From assembly GCA_041690035.1 (NCBI GenBank), contig JBDNFC010000096.1:1-24258 (forward strand): a stretch of DNA of 24,258 bases. The letters run 5' to 3'. Made by a program: the position numbers and the translations under genes. Of the stretch, positions 1 to 7,990 are shown one piece after another. The stretch comes from CALSPH01 sp041690035 (GTDB taxonomy: Bacteria; Bacteroidota; Bacteroidia; NS11-12g; UBA955). The number at the start of each line of letters is the position of its first letter. The stretch's first letter is position 1. Below the pieces are notes generated by a model that was not told the DNA's origin, ran no database searches, and saw only the letters and a program-made list of their open reading frames with translations.

Positions 1-1134
1 ATCCATACAAATTTCAGGGTTTGCTCCTCGCTCATACCTAAATGAAGCATCTGTATTGAGTCCAAATTTTTTGGCAGTTTTTCTAATACTTGCTGCATCA
101 AAATAGGCGGACTCTATGAATATGTTTTTAGTATCATTGCTAATGCCACTTTCAAGGCCACCAAAAACACCAGCCAAAGCTAGTGGCTTACTGCAATCTG
201 CAATCACTAAATCATTAGCAGATAAAATCCTTTCTTTTGAATCTAAGGTTATCATTTTTTCTCCAGACTCTGCATTACGCACATTAATTATATTGCCCGC
301 TATCTTATCTGCATCAAATGCATGAATTGGCTGTCCAACATCGTGCAATACAAAATTAGTAGCATCTACAATATTATTAATGCTAGAAATGCCAATATTT
401 TCTAAAAAAGCAATCAACCATGCTGGACTTTTAGCCACATGAACATTGCATATTAACACCCCACAATATCTGCCGCAGTCAGCTGATTTTAAATTAATTT
501 CAAAATCTAATTTATTTTTGGCAACTATGGTAGGTGTGCTTTTTTTTATTAAAGGTATATTAAAAAGTGCAGAAAGATCTCTGGCAACTCCCAAATGAGA
601 GGCTGCATCGCCTCTATTTGCGGTCAATCCAATATCTAAAACCGTATTAGTTGTAATGTTAAAATATTGTGCTGCTTCTATACCTATGGGCGTATCTTCA
701 GGGAGCACTAAAATTCCTTCATGACTTTCTCCCAATCCAATCTCATCTTCTGCACAAATCATGCCTTGGCTTAATTGCCCTCTAATTTTTGCGGTCTTTA
801 TTACTATAGGTTCGCCTTTTATAGGATAAATGGTTGCGCCCACTTTGGCTACCAGCACTTTTTGACCTAATGCAACATTTGGTGCACCGCATACAATATC
901 TAATAAATCATCATTACCAACATTAACTTTGGTAACTTTTAACCTATCCGCATCTGGATGTTTCTCAAAGCCCACTACTTCACCTACAACTATACCACTA
1001 AGGCCGCCTTTTATTTGAGTATGTTCTGCAATATGCTCTACTTCTAAACCTGCAAAAGTTAATTTATCTGCAATAATAGAAGTAGCTATATCTAAATTTA
1101 TGTGGCGTTTTAACCAATTTATAGAAATTTTCAC
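1..1134 (-). CDS. pheT: Phenylalanine--tRNA ligase beta subunit, N-terminal part (partial at left edge)
   Basis: Beta chain of the alpha2-beta2 phenylalanyl-tRNA synthetase, which charges tRNA-Phe in the cytoplasm. Reading leftwards from a GTG at 1134 gives 378 residues with no stop before the edge, so the C-terminal half is outside the window. An EMAP/OB-type tRNA-binding region comes first (HPDADRL near residue 59, CGAPN near 82, QGMICAEDEIGL near 123). The B3/B4 core follows (TANRGDAAS near 171, NNIVDATNF near 243, GQPIHAFDADK near 257, ALAGVFGGLESG near 320, SFRYERGAN near 364). The GTG start is chosen because the family begins with a short M/V-K-I-S-x-x-WL segment, seen here immediately after it, and no upstream ATG fits. 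A candidate -7 box lies just upstream. The product call is very secure; the exact start is fairly secure. Confidence 0.97.
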   Translation of the reverse strand, partial: MKISINWLKRHINLDIATSIIADKLTFAGLEVEHIAEHTQIKGGLSGIVVGEVVGFEKHPDADRLKVTKVNVGNDDLLDIVCGAPNVALGQKVLVAKVGATIYPIKGEPIVIKTAKIRGQLSQGMICAEDEIGLGESHEGILVLPEDTPIGIEAAQYFNITTNTVLDIGLTANRGDAASHLGVARDLSALFNIPLIKKSTPTIVAKNKLDFEINLKSADCGRYCGVLICNVHVAKSPAWLIAFLENIGISSINNIVDATNFVLHDVGQPIHAFDADKIAGNIINVRNAESGEKMITLDSKERILSANDLVIADCSKPLALAGVFGGLESGISNDTKNIFIESAYFDAASIRKTAKKFGLNTDASFRYERGANPEICMD

Positions 1135-1151
1135 TTTACTAATTTAATGGG

Positions 1152-1159
1152 CAAATATA
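1152..1159 (-). promoter_or_regulatory. Candidate -7 box for pheT
   Basis: On the minus strand these bases read TATATTTG, a perfect match to the Bacteroidota -7 consensus TAnnTTTG, 17 nt before the pheT GTG. No convincing TTTG/TTG -33 element sits 17-23 nt upstream, so this is a partial promoter match. It falls in the 88-bp gap between terC and pheT, where a separate promoter would be expected. Confidence 0.45.
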
Positions 1160-1202
1160 AACATATTTAACGGATTGTGATTTTGAAAACCTATAAAAAA
1201 TT

Positions 1203-1223
1203 GCGGTTATTCTTATTAAGAAT
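1203..1223 (-). terminator. Weak hairpin at the end of terC
   Basis: Bases 1209-1223 form a 15-base palindrome (ATTCTTATTAAGAAT) that touches the terC stop codon. On the minus strand a run of six T follows about ten bases later. The stem is AT-rich and its loop is short, so termination here would be weak at best. Confidence 0.25.
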
Positions 1224-1984
1224 TATTCCCCTAAAATCAATTTCTTATTACTATTTTTTCGATACAAAATGTTTAAAACTTCTACTAAAAGTGCAAAGGC
1301 AATGGAAAAATAAACATATCCTTTATTAATATGCTGCTCAAATGCTTCTGCGATAAGTAAAACCCCTATCATCATTAAGAAACTTAGTGCTAATATTTTA
1401 ATAGTTGGGTGTTTATCTACAAATTTACCCAATGGATTTGTTATTAAAATCATTACAAGCATAGAAACAATAATCGCAATAAACATTACTGCCATATTTT
1501 CTTGTGCTAACCCAATCGCTGTAATTATAGAATCTAAAGAAAAAACTAAATTAATTATGGCTATTTGAACAATTGCTTTGCCCCAAGGCAGTTGCTTCAC
1601 TCCTTTTTTAGCCTCACTTTCATTAAAGGTAATTTTATCATGTATTTCTGTAACACTCTTATAAATCAAGAATATGCCCCCAAGCAATACCACCAAGTCT
1701 TTGATGCTAACATCTGCTCCTATAAAATTACCTGGCAATGTAAATAAAACTATATTTTCTGATGCTATAATTAACCCTATTACGAAAAGAAAAACTAAGC
1801 GGATTACCAATGCCAATATTAAACCAATATTTGCAGCTTTTTTTCTATTTTTATCAGCAACCCTTGCAGAAATTATAGAAACAAATAAGATATTATCAAT
1901 ACCCAATATAATCTCTAAAAAAGTAAGGGTAACAAGACCGATCAGGTTCTGGCTATTAGCTAAAGAGGCAAAATCAAATGTCAT
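1223..1984 (-). CDS. TerC family integral membrane protein
   Basis: A 253-residue polytopic inner-membrane protein of the TerC/YkoY type, a family linked to metal-ion (manganese) efflux and tellurite-resistance phenotypes. About seven hydrophobic helices are visible. The two characteristic acidic membrane motifs are present: LEIILGIDN (E24, D30) in the first helix and NLVFSLDS (D151) in a later helix, the pseudo-repeat expected of the family. Length is normal for the short form without CBS domains. The ATG at 1984 overlaps the end of miaA by 11 bp, so the two are probably co-transcribed and may be translationally coupled. No metal riboswitch-like structure was noticed. The family assignment is secure; the substrate is not shown by the sequence. 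Confidence 0.92.
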   Translation of the reverse strand: MTFDFASLANSQNLIGLVTLTFLEIILGIDNILFVSIISARVADKNRKKAANIGLILALVIRLVFLFVIGLIIASENIVLFTLPGNFIGADVSIKDLVVLLGGIFLIYKSVTEIHDKITFNESEAKKGVKQLPWGKAIVQIAIINLVFSLDSIITAIGLAQENMAVMFIAIIVSMLVMILITNPLGKFVDKHPTIKILALSFLMMIGVLLIAEAFEQHINKGYVYFSIAFALLVEVLNILYRKNSNKKLILGE

Positions 1985-2855
1985 GGCTTATAAATTTTGC
2001 AACAAAGATATCTATTTTTTTAGATTCTTGGTTATCAATCCATGTAGCATCAAATTTATTTTTAAAATAGGTTAATTGGCGCTTTGCATAATTTCTGGTA
2101 TGCTGTTTAATATTCTCAATTGCCTCTTGTTCACTTATCAGATTATTAAAAAAATCAAAATACTCTCTGTAACCCACTGTTTTTAAAGACTCTAAATGTT
2201 GATAAGGCAATAATTCTTGTACTTCTTGCTTTAATCCGTTTGCTACCATTTGCATTACTCGATTGTCTATATTTTCATAAAGTATTTTTCGCGGTGTTTC
2301 TAAAACCAGCATTTTAGATAATACATTACTCAACACAGGTTTACCTTTTTCAATATTACTCATCTCTCCAATTTCTATTGCTCTCATAACTCGCTGAGGA
2401 TTGTTGATATCTTTGAGTGGATAAGGATTTTTAATTTGAAAATAAATTTTTTGTAGCGCACATAATCCCTCGTTGATTAAAATATTTTGCAGAAGCGCCC
2501 TCAATTCATCATTACGTTTTGGCATATTATCAATGCCTTGCAATAATGTTTGGGTGTATAATCCTGTGCCCCCCGTGATAATAAAGTTTCCTTTGTAATT
2601 GCACAAATAGTTTGAAACAATATTGTTAAAAAAACCAACATTAAAGGACTGATGTATGGTAGCACAATTTATCCCTATATGTTGAATGGTATTTAATTCT
2701 TCTGCACTAGGTTTTGCTACGCCAATATTTAATTCATGATAAACTTGCCTAGAATCTGCAGAAATTATTGGTAAACCATATTGGCGCGCTATTCGCAAAG
2801 CAAGACTAGTTTTTCCAATAGCTGTAGGCCCAGCTATAATCAATGCTTTTTGCAT
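1974..2855 (-). CDS. miaA: tRNA dimethylallyltransferase
   Basis: Transfers a dimethylallyl group to A37 of tRNAs reading UNN codons, the first step toward ms2i6A. The 293-residue protein has the full family signature. A P-loop GPTAIGKTS lies at residues 9-17, followed by the substrate-binding SADSRQVY, the IITGGTGLY segment, NNPQRVMRAIE in the middle, and the C-terminal GLKQEVQELL and VGYREYFDF motifs. Length is typical. The ATG at 2855 shares one base with the stop of the upstream gene (TAATG), and the 3' end overlaps terC by 11 bp, so the three genes look like one operon. The upstream partner is a pRiA4b-like protein with no obvious functional link. Call very secure. Confidence 0.97.
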   Translation of the reverse strand: MQKALIIAGPTAIGKTSLALRIARQYGLPIISADSRQVYHELNIGVAKPSAEELNTIQHIGINCATIHQSFNVGFFNNIVSNYLCNYKGNFIITGGTGLYTQTLLQGIDNMPKRNDELRALLQNILINEGLCALQKIYFQIKNPYPLKDINNPQRVMRAIEIGEMSNIEKGKPVLSNVLSKMLVLETPRKILYENIDNRVMQMVANGLKQEVQELLPYQHLESLKTVGYREYFDFFNNLISEQEAIENIKQHTRNYAKRQLTYFKNKFDATWIDNQESKKIDIFVAKFISHDI

Positions 2856-3451
2856 TAATCTTCTTTGCTAAAATCTATTTCGTCTATATCTCCTAAATCT
2901 GGAAATTCATCTAAATTATAATCATCAGAATCCTCTTTGGCTTCATCATCATCATCATCACCTAAAACATCTCCCAATCCTGGCAATTCTAAATCTAATT
3001 TAGCCCTTGAGCCAGCCTCTATTTGCTCCATCTCTTGTGCAAGTTCTTCTTCTGATAATAACAATCCGCTTTGCCTTGGTGGTTTTCCAATTGATTTAAA
3101 AACATGGGGATATACCACACCTAAAGTTTCGTCTAATATTTTATTGAGTTCTATTTCTAAGGTCCATTCCATGGTTTTATCAGCAACATAAATAAACTTT
3201 TGATAGGGCTGCATAATAGCCGAAGCAATAGTGCAGTTGGCATCTTTTGGATTATCAGCAGGAACTGGAATTTCTTTTAATTTTTTCCAATTATCATTGA
3301 CAACAAAAAAAACCGCATCTTCTTTCTTATTAAATAGAAGGGTATCTTGAATTGCATTGTGAAATTCATAAAAAGTAGCATTGGTTTTTACATCAATCCA
3401 TCTTTCAAAATCTTCTTCATCTTCAAAACTAATTTTAAATCGGTATATCAT
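2855..3451 (-). CDS. Plasmid pRiA4b ORF-3-like (IS1096 TnpR-like) protein with acidic tail
   Basis: A 198-residue soluble protein resembling the plasmid pRiA4b ORF-3 family, often labelled IS1096 passenger TnpR, whose biochemical role is not established. The N-terminus (YRFKISFEDEEDFERWIDV) and the central segment with MEWTLEIELNKIL and YPHVFKSIGKPP match my recollection of chromosomal Bacteroidota members. No transposase or inverted repeat is near, so this is a fixed chromosomal gene rather than part of an element. From about residue 160 the tail is highly acidic and low in complexity, with five consecutive Asp encoded by a short GAT tandem. It heads the unit leading into miaA and terC, with a good promoter match just upstream. 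Family assignment is likely; function unknown. Confidence 0.8.
   Translation of the reverse strand: MIYRFKISFEDEEDFERWIDVKTNATFYEFHNAIQDTLLFNKKEDAVFFVVNDNWKKLKEIPVPADNPKDANCTIASAIMQPYQKFIYVADKTMEWTLEIELNKILDETLGVVYPHVFKSIGKPPRQSGLLLSEEELAQEMEQIEAGSRAKLDLELPGLGDVLGDDDDDEAKEDSDDYNLDEFPDLGDIDEIDFSKED
2943..2960. repeat. Trinucleotide microsatellite (CAT/GAT) inside a coding region
   Basis: Six tandem trinucleotide units (plus strand TCATCATCATCATCATCA) encode part of the Asp run in the acidic tail of the pRiA4b-like protein. Copy-number change would keep the reading frame and only lengthen or shorten the acidic stretch. Confidence 0.7.
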
Positions 3452-3460
3452 TTAAGGATG

Positions 3461-3492
3461 CAAATTTAGCTGATAATTTTTAAGCCAACAAA
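3461..3492 (-). promoter_or_regulatory. Promoter for the pRiA4b-like/miaA/terC unit
   Basis: On the minus strand a TTTG at 3489-3492 is separated by 20 nt from TAAATTTG at 3461-3468. This matches both halves and the spacing of the Bacteroidota sigma-A promoter (TTTG-N~19-TAnnTTTG). The -7 box ends 9 nt before the ATG at 3451, implying a very short leader. It is one of the three best promoter matches in the window. Confidence 0.65.
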
Positions 3493-3518
3493 CACAATGA
3501 TGAGAAAATTTTTTAAGG

Positions 3519-5150
3519 TCACTCATATTTAGAAACCAAGGGCATTTTTCTACCATAAGAAAAGTCTTTGGTAGTAATTTTTATTACTGGTGCAGCCTGC
3601 CACCTTTTGAATTCACTATTATTTACCAAGTTTACTACACGCGCTATGATTGCATCATCTAATTTTAACAAATCAGCAATTTCATCTTTTCCTAATTTTT
3701 GCTCTATATAAGCATTTAAAACAGCATCTAATATTGGATATTCTGGCAGCGAATCACTGTCTTTCTGATTTGGCCTTAACTCTGCAGAAGGTTGTTTATT
3801 GATTATTGAAAAAGGAATAATTTCTTTTTCTCTATTAATAAATCTCGCTAGGTCATAAAGCACCGTTTTATAAACATCTCCAATTGGGCAAAGCCCACCA
3901 CACATGTCCCCGTATAAGGTAGTATAACCTACTGCCATTTCACTTTTATTGCTAGTATTAAGCAAAAATCGGCCCGTTTTGTTGCTTATAGCCATCAATA
4001 ATATTCCCCTGCTTCGTGCTTGAATATTTTCCTCAGCCACAGAAAATGTTGTTTCTTTAAAGATGGGTGCCAAAGTTTCTAAAAAATTATCATAGAGACT
4101 TGAAATTGGCAAAATTTGTGATGGATTGCCTAAATTATTACTTAGTTGAGCTGCATCTTCAATACTACCAGGGCTGCTAAAAGAAGATGGCATTAATACC
4201 GCCAAAACATTTTCTGCACCAAGGGCTGCAGAGGCCAATGCCTGCACTACTGCAGAATCTATACCCCCGCTGCTGCCTAATAATGCGCTTTTTTTAAAAC
4301 CCATTTTATCAAAATAACTGCGGATTCCAAAAACCAAGGCATTGTATAAGCCTTCCGTAGGGTCAATAATTGCCTCATTAAAGGCTTTACTTACTTTTTC
4401 ATCATCATAAATGTAATGGGCCTCTAAAAATAGAGGCAATTTAACCACACAATCACCTTGTTTATTATATATTTGACTACTGCCATCAAATAAAATCCCA
4501 GTATGTGCAGCAGATTGATTTATATAAATCATCCCACAACCCATTCTGCTAATTGAATCTTTTATTACTTTTACTCTCTCTAAATCTTTGCCTAAATAAA
4601 AAGGAGATGCGCAAATATTTATATGAAAATCTGGCATAAGTTTGGCTAGCTCATTTACAGGGCTGATTGCATAATTAAAACTATTGTGATTGTCCCAAAT
4701 ATCTTCACAAATTGTAATGGCAATCTTTTTTTGATTTATTTCTATTAGCTTAAAAGTTTGGTTGGGTTCAAAATATCTTTTTTCGGAAAAAATATCGTAG
4801 GTAGGCAGCAATGTTTTATAAATTGTATGTTTAATTTTTCCTTCATGCAAAACAAAAGCTGCATTAAATAATTTTCTTCCAATATTACTATTATTTTTTG
4901 CCACACCGCCAACAATTACATGCATTTTTCCAATAGTTTTTGCGAGGTTTAACACTGCTAGTTCACATTTATCTATAAAATAGTTATAATCTAGTAAATC
5001 ATCGGGTGGATAGCCACAAATAGCCAATTCTGGAAAAATAGCTACCTCGCAATGATTGGCCTCTCCAATAGCTATATAGTTACTAATAATGGCTATATTT
5101 CCAGCTATATCGCCAACAATGGGGTCTATTTGACAAACTAAATATTTCAT
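3519..5150 (-). CDS. nadE: Glutamine-dependent NAD+ synthetase
   Basis: Converts nicotinate adenine dinucleotide to NAD+ using ammonia from its own glutaminase domain. An N-terminal nitrilase-fold amidase carries the Glu-Lys-Cys triad as E41 (FPELAICGY), K112 (YKTLLPTYD) and C148 (ITICEDIWDN). The C-terminal synthetase has the ATP pyrophosphatase P-loop SGGIDS at 294-299 and the conserved NKSEMAVGYTTLYGD segment. The start is set at the ATG at 5150 (543 residues). An in-frame TTG at 5177 would add nine residues, but it lies in the loop of the terminator hairpin of the preceding gene and the extra residues do not look conserved. No clear promoter box is seen between that terminator and the start. 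Enzyme identity is very secure. Confidence 0.97.
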   Translation of the reverse strand: MKYLVCQIDPIVGDIAGNIAIISNYIAIGEANHCEVAIFPELAICGYPPDDLLDYNYFIDKCELAVLNLAKTIGKMHVIVGGVAKNNSNIGRKLFNAAFVLHEGKIKHTIYKTLLPTYDIFSEKRYFEPNQTFKLIEINQKKIAITICEDIWDNHNSFNYAISPVNELAKLMPDFHINICASPFYLGKDLERVKVIKDSISRMGCGMIYINQSAAHTGILFDGSSQIYNKQGDCVVKLPLFLEAHYIYDDEKVSKAFNEAIIDPTEGLYNALVFGIRSYFDKMGFKKSALLGSSGGIDSAVVQALASAALGAENVLAVLMPSSFSSPGSIEDAAQLSNNLGNPSQILPISSLYDNFLETLAPIFKETTFSVAEENIQARSRGILLMAISNKTGRFLLNTSNKSEMAVGYTTLYGDMCGGLCPIGDVYKTVLYDLARFINREKEIIPFSIINKQPSAELRPNQKDSDSLPEYPILDAVLNAYIEQKLGKDEIADLLKLDDAIIARVVNLVNNSEFKRWQAAPVIKITTKDFSYGRKMPLVSKYE

Positions 5151-5152
5151 TT

Positions 5153-5192
5153 TCAAAAAAAAGGCTTGTTGCTTCAAAAAAACTACAAGCCT
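5153..5192 (-). terminator. Rho-independent terminator of the PorT-like gene
   Basis: On the minus strand an 8-bp stem AGGCTTGT/ACAAGCCT (5185-5192 with 5162-5169) and a 15-nt loop are followed by a run of eight T. It begins about 30 nt after the stop of the barrel gene and ends just before the nadE ATG. Confidence 0.75.
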
Positions 5193-5222
5193 AAATGCCT
5201 AATTTATTATATCTTCTTTTGA

Positions 5223-5981
5223 TTAGAATAAAATGCCAACAGTTAGTCCTAAATAATTATTTATACCTGTTACATTTTTATCTCTAAATATATCAGTAAA
5301 ACCATTATCCCATCTTATACCAGCTACCAAAGCAGTATTACCGCTTAAATTATACTCTATACCTGCCCCTAACACCAATGGAACTCTAAATAAACCAATA
5401 TTATTAGAAAATGATTTTGAATTTGGATTATTAGGATCTAATACAAAATCTCCTGCATCATTCCCAGTTCCATTTGGACTAACCCACTCGTCATTATTGC
5501 CAATGGCCCTGTCTGCTTTTATCCTAAAATTACGAGATAAAAGCACAGAAGGGGCAACTCCAGCTTGAAAAGTGTACCTCATTCCATTAATAGCGTTGGT
5601 TTTCATTTTAATAGTTAAAGGGATTTGTAAATATTGAAATTTAAAATTCTGCTCAATATTATTATAATAACTTCCTACGCTGCCATCTCCCTGATAAAAG
5701 CTGTCTTTTAAGTTAATACTATTTTTCATAGAGGTAATTAAAATTTCTGGGCTAAAAAAAGCGTTTTCGCTCAGTTTAAAATCTGCCATTAATCCATAAC
5801 TAAAGCCCAAGCCAACCCCATTGCCTTCTGCTGGGCCTGATTTAATTTTTGCCCATGTAAGGTTTGGAGAGATTTTAAAACCAAACTGCATAGGTTTGTC
5901 TACTCCCACCGTGGTTTGTGCTGATAAATTATTTGTGAATAAAATAATTGCAATTAGTTGAATACTTTTTTTGATTGTCAT
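5223..5981 (-). CDS. Outer-membrane beta-barrel protein, PorT-like domain
   Basis: A 252-residue exported protein of the outer-membrane beta-barrel type often named PorT family. A signal peptide is clear (KK, a hydrophobic stretch, then LSA before Gln22). The rest shows alternating hydrophobic strands: a GFKISPNLTW first strand, FFSPEILI, FQYLQIPLTIKMK (the QIPL motif recurs in this family), a RVPLVLGAGIEYNL strand, and a C-terminal strand ending in Phe as barrels do. No catalytic motif is present. This is a generic member and should not be read as the T9SS component PorT/SprT itself. It is monocistronic, with a good promoter overlapping the divergent gldB start and its own terminator. Barrel assignment is secure; function unknown. 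Confidence 0.85.
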   Translation of the reverse strand: MTIKKSIQLIAIILFTNNLSAQTTVGVDKPMQFGFKISPNLTWAKIKSGPAEGNGVGLGFSYGLMADFKLSENAFFSPEILITSMKNSINLKDSFYQGDGSVGSYYNNIEQNFKFQYLQIPLTIKMKTNAINGMRYTFQAGVAPSVLLSRNFRIKADRAIGNNDEWVSPNGTGNDAGDFVLDPNNPNSKSFSNNIGLFRVPLVLGAGIEYNLSGNTALVAGIRWDNGFTDIFRDKNVTGINNYLGLTVGILF

Positions 5982-6013
5982 TGGGTTTATATTAATTTTA
6001 CAAAGTTATTTTG
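5981..6013 (+). promoter_or_regulatory. Possible promoter for gldB
   Basis: TTG at 5981-5983 and TTATTTTG at 6006-6013 (seven of eight consensus bases) are separated by 22 nt. The box ends only 4 nt before the gldB ATG, which would give a leaderless transcript. It overlaps the oppositely oriented -7 box of the barrel gene. This is a weak to moderate match. Confidence 0.35.
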
Positions 6014-6032
6014 AATTATGAATTACACAAAA
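6001..6032 (-). promoter_or_regulatory. Promoter for the PorT-like barrel gene
   Basis: On the minus strand TTTTG at 6028-6032 is followed 19 nt later by TAACTTTG at 6001-6008, a full match to the Bacteroidota consensus with ideal spacing. The -33 element lies inside the first codons of the divergent gldB. The predicted start of transcription leaves a leader of roughly 12-15 nt before the ATG at 5981. Confidence 0.65.
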
Positions 6033-7043
6033 TTTTTTACATTATTTTTTTTTATTTGTTTTGTTTTCACTTCATGCAGTGATTGCTCACACTCAAAGGT
6101 TAAGAACATCAAAACTTATGCCAAAATTTTTAGATTTGATAGTATATTTTACGCAATTAACAACCCGAAAACGGCAGAAAACGACTTAAATAAGGTCAAA
6201 AATCTAGACCCTACATTTATGAAAATTTATGCAAATCAAATTTATAATATGGGTTATGATACATTATTGCCAGTCGAAAACTTATTTATGCATATTAATA
6301 GTGCTCAAGTAATTGAAACAAAAAAGCGTGCTGATTCTATATTTGTTAATTTTAGAGAAGTAAAACAAAAACTTGATTTAGTATCTAAATACTATAAACT
6401 ATATTATCCAAGCAGAAATTTTCCGACTATCAAGACTTTTTATGGTGGTTTTGCTGGTTTTATGGCTTGGTTTTATGACAGCAGTAGTTTGATGGTAGAT
6501 TTAGACATGTATTTAGGCAGTAATTTTGAAGCCTATCCAACCTTTTTTCCTCAATATAAATACACCTATTTTAATCCAGAAATGCTGCCCATAAATATTA
6601 CAAAAGAAATAGTCCGCAGAGAAATGATTCCTTTTGAAACAGAAAAACCAAAAAACATGCTTGCGCATATTATATTAGAAGCTGCTAAATTTTATGAACT
6701 AACAAAACTAATGCCTTGTGAAAAAAAACCTCTCTTATTTGAATATACAGAAGCACAATGGAATTGGAATATAAAAGAAGAAAAAATGATTTGGCAATAT
6801 ATAATAAAAGAGAAACTGCTTTATGAGTCAGATTATAAAACATACCGTGCGTTGGTGGGTGAAGGCCCAAATACAACTAGAACTGGAGTGGCACCAAATG
6901 CGCCTCCGAGAATTGGAATATGGACTGGCTATCAAATTATTAAGTCTTTTTTTACAAACAATAAAAATGTAACAAGTGTGCAAGAAATGATTAAAAACTA
7001 TGCTCCAGAGCAGATTTTAACAATGGCTAAATATAAACCTTAA
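6018..7043 (+). CDS. gldB: Gliding motility lipoprotein GldB-like
   Basis: A 341-residue lipoprotein. The N-terminus has a hydrophobic segment and a lipobox ending FTSC at Cys20, followed by Ser-Asp. Family-like features include the N-terminal RFDSIFYAI segment, the central YDSSSLMVDLDMYLGSNF and NMLAHIILEAAKFYELT segments, the W-rich TEAQWNWNIKEEKMIWQYI, and the C-terminal PPRIGIWTGYQIIKSF, all as I recall from GldB of gliding Bacteroidota. In Flavobacterium GldB is needed for gliding and T9SS-linked motility, and it is also conserved in many non-gliding relatives, so motility does not follow from it. The gene is divergent from the barrel gene with 36 bp between them, and its stop overlaps the convergent sua5 stop by 3 bases. 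Assignment likely; biochemical role unknown. Confidence 0.85.
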   Translation: MNYTKFFTLFFFICFVFTSCSDCSHSKVKNIKTYAKIFRFDSIFYAINNPKTAENDLNKVKNLDPTFMKIYANQIYNMGYDTLLPVENLFMHINSAQVIETKKRADSIFVNFREVKQKLDLVSKYYKLYYPSRNFPTIKTFYGGFAGFMAWFYDSSSLMVDLDMYLGSNFEAYPTFFPQYKYTYFNPEMLPINITKEIVRREMIPFETEKPKNMLAHIILEAAKFYELTKLMPCEKKPLLFEYTEAQWNWNIKEEKMIWQYIIKEKLLYESDYKTYRALVGEGPNTTRTGVAPNAPPRIGIWTGYQIIKSFFTNNKNVTSVQEMIKNYAPEQILTMAKYKP

Positions 7044-7990
7044 TGCACAGCTGCGCGTTTTAATCGATCATTAATTGCTGCTCCAAGCCCATATTCTGGA
7101 ACTAGATAAGCGTATGCACAATTGATAGAGAGCGTATCTAATTTTCTTAGAAAAGAAAAAATATTCTGAGCTGCTTCATCTAAGTTGTCTGTTTTACTTA
7201 AATTTAAGATATATTTGTGTTTTGAATACCTTTGTGAACCAAAACAAATAAGTGCACTATTTTCATCTACAATTTCTTTATTTTTTGGACTGATTATTCT
7301 AAGCAATACCTTGGGTGAATAATGTTTGTCTAACATGCCAGGTGCAGCAGGATTACTATTGTTCTGAATATTTATTCGTATAGGCAAATCAATTAATGCT
7401 GCTATGCCTAACGCTGAAATACCACCCAATCTATGGATAATAATTTCACTGTTATGGTAACTAATAATGGTAGACTCTAATCCTATTTTACAAGACCCAC
7501 CATTTAAAATATAATCAACTTTTCCATTTAAGCTATCAAAAACATGCCTTGCACTTGTAGGACTAACATAGCCGAAAGGATTTGCACTTGGCGCCACCAG
7601 CGGGAAAGACAATTTATCTAACAAACTTAAAGTCAGACTATGATTGGGAACCCTGATAGCAACAAAATCACTGCCTGCTGTTACTAAATTATCAATAGAA
7701 GACTTTTTTTTACATAAAATAGTAATTGGCCCAGGCCATAATATATTTACAATCTGACGTAACTCATCGGGTATAATTGCAATTTTTTCTGCCATTGCCA
7801 AATTAGAAACATGCACAATCAATGGATCAAAACTAGGCCTATTTTTAGCACGAAAAACACTAGAAACAGCTCCTAAATCAAAGGCATTGGCAGCTAAACC
7901 ATACACAGTTTCAGTGGGAATAGCGACTAATTTACCATTGCTTAATAATTTTTTTGCGTTAAAAACAGATTTGCCAATTTGTGTTTGCAC
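7040..7990 (-). CDS. L-threonylcarbamoyladenylate synthase, Sua5 type
   Basis: Makes threonylcarbamoyl-AMP from threonine, bicarbonate and ATP for the universal t6A37 tRNA modification. The 316-residue protein has the YrdC-like catalytic domain first (IPTETVYGLAANAF at 24-37, RAKNRPSFDPL at 47-57, LVAPSANPFG). The linker PGMLDKHYSPK then leads into the C-terminal Sua5 domain, so this is the long Sua5 form and not the short TsaC form. The start is a GTG at 7990 that shares its last plus-strand base with the TAG stop of the upstream response regulator, suggesting translational coupling. Its stop codon overlaps that of the convergent gldB. Identity very secure. Confidence 0.95.
   Translation of the reverse strand: MQTQIGKSVFNAKKLLSNGKLVAIPTETVYGLAANAFDLGAVSSVFRAKNRPSFDPLIVHVSNLAMAEKIAIIPDELRQIVNILWPGPITILCKKKSSIDNLVTAGSDFVAIRVPNHSLTLSLLDKLSFPLVAPSANPFGYVSPTSARHVFDSLNGKVDYILNGGSCKIGLESTIISYHNSEIIIHRLGGISALGIAALIDLPIRINIQNNSNPAAPGMLDKHYSPKVLLRIISPKNKEIVDENSALICFGSQRYSKHKYILNLSKTDNLDEAAQNIFSFLRKLDTLSINCAYAYLVPEYGLGAAINDRLKRAAVH

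Noticed and set aside
2943..2960. CRISPR-like or regulatory repeat
   Set aside because: It is a simple trinucleotide tandem inside a coding region, with no spacers.
2855..3451. Mobile element, because the family is often labelled IS1096 TnpR
   Set aside because: No transposase, terminal inverted repeats or target duplication are near, and the gene is embedded in a miaA-terC unit.
5223..5981. The T9SS core component PorT
   Set aside because: It matches only the broad barrel domain that shares the name. No T9SS gene neighbours are present and I see nothing specific to true PorT.
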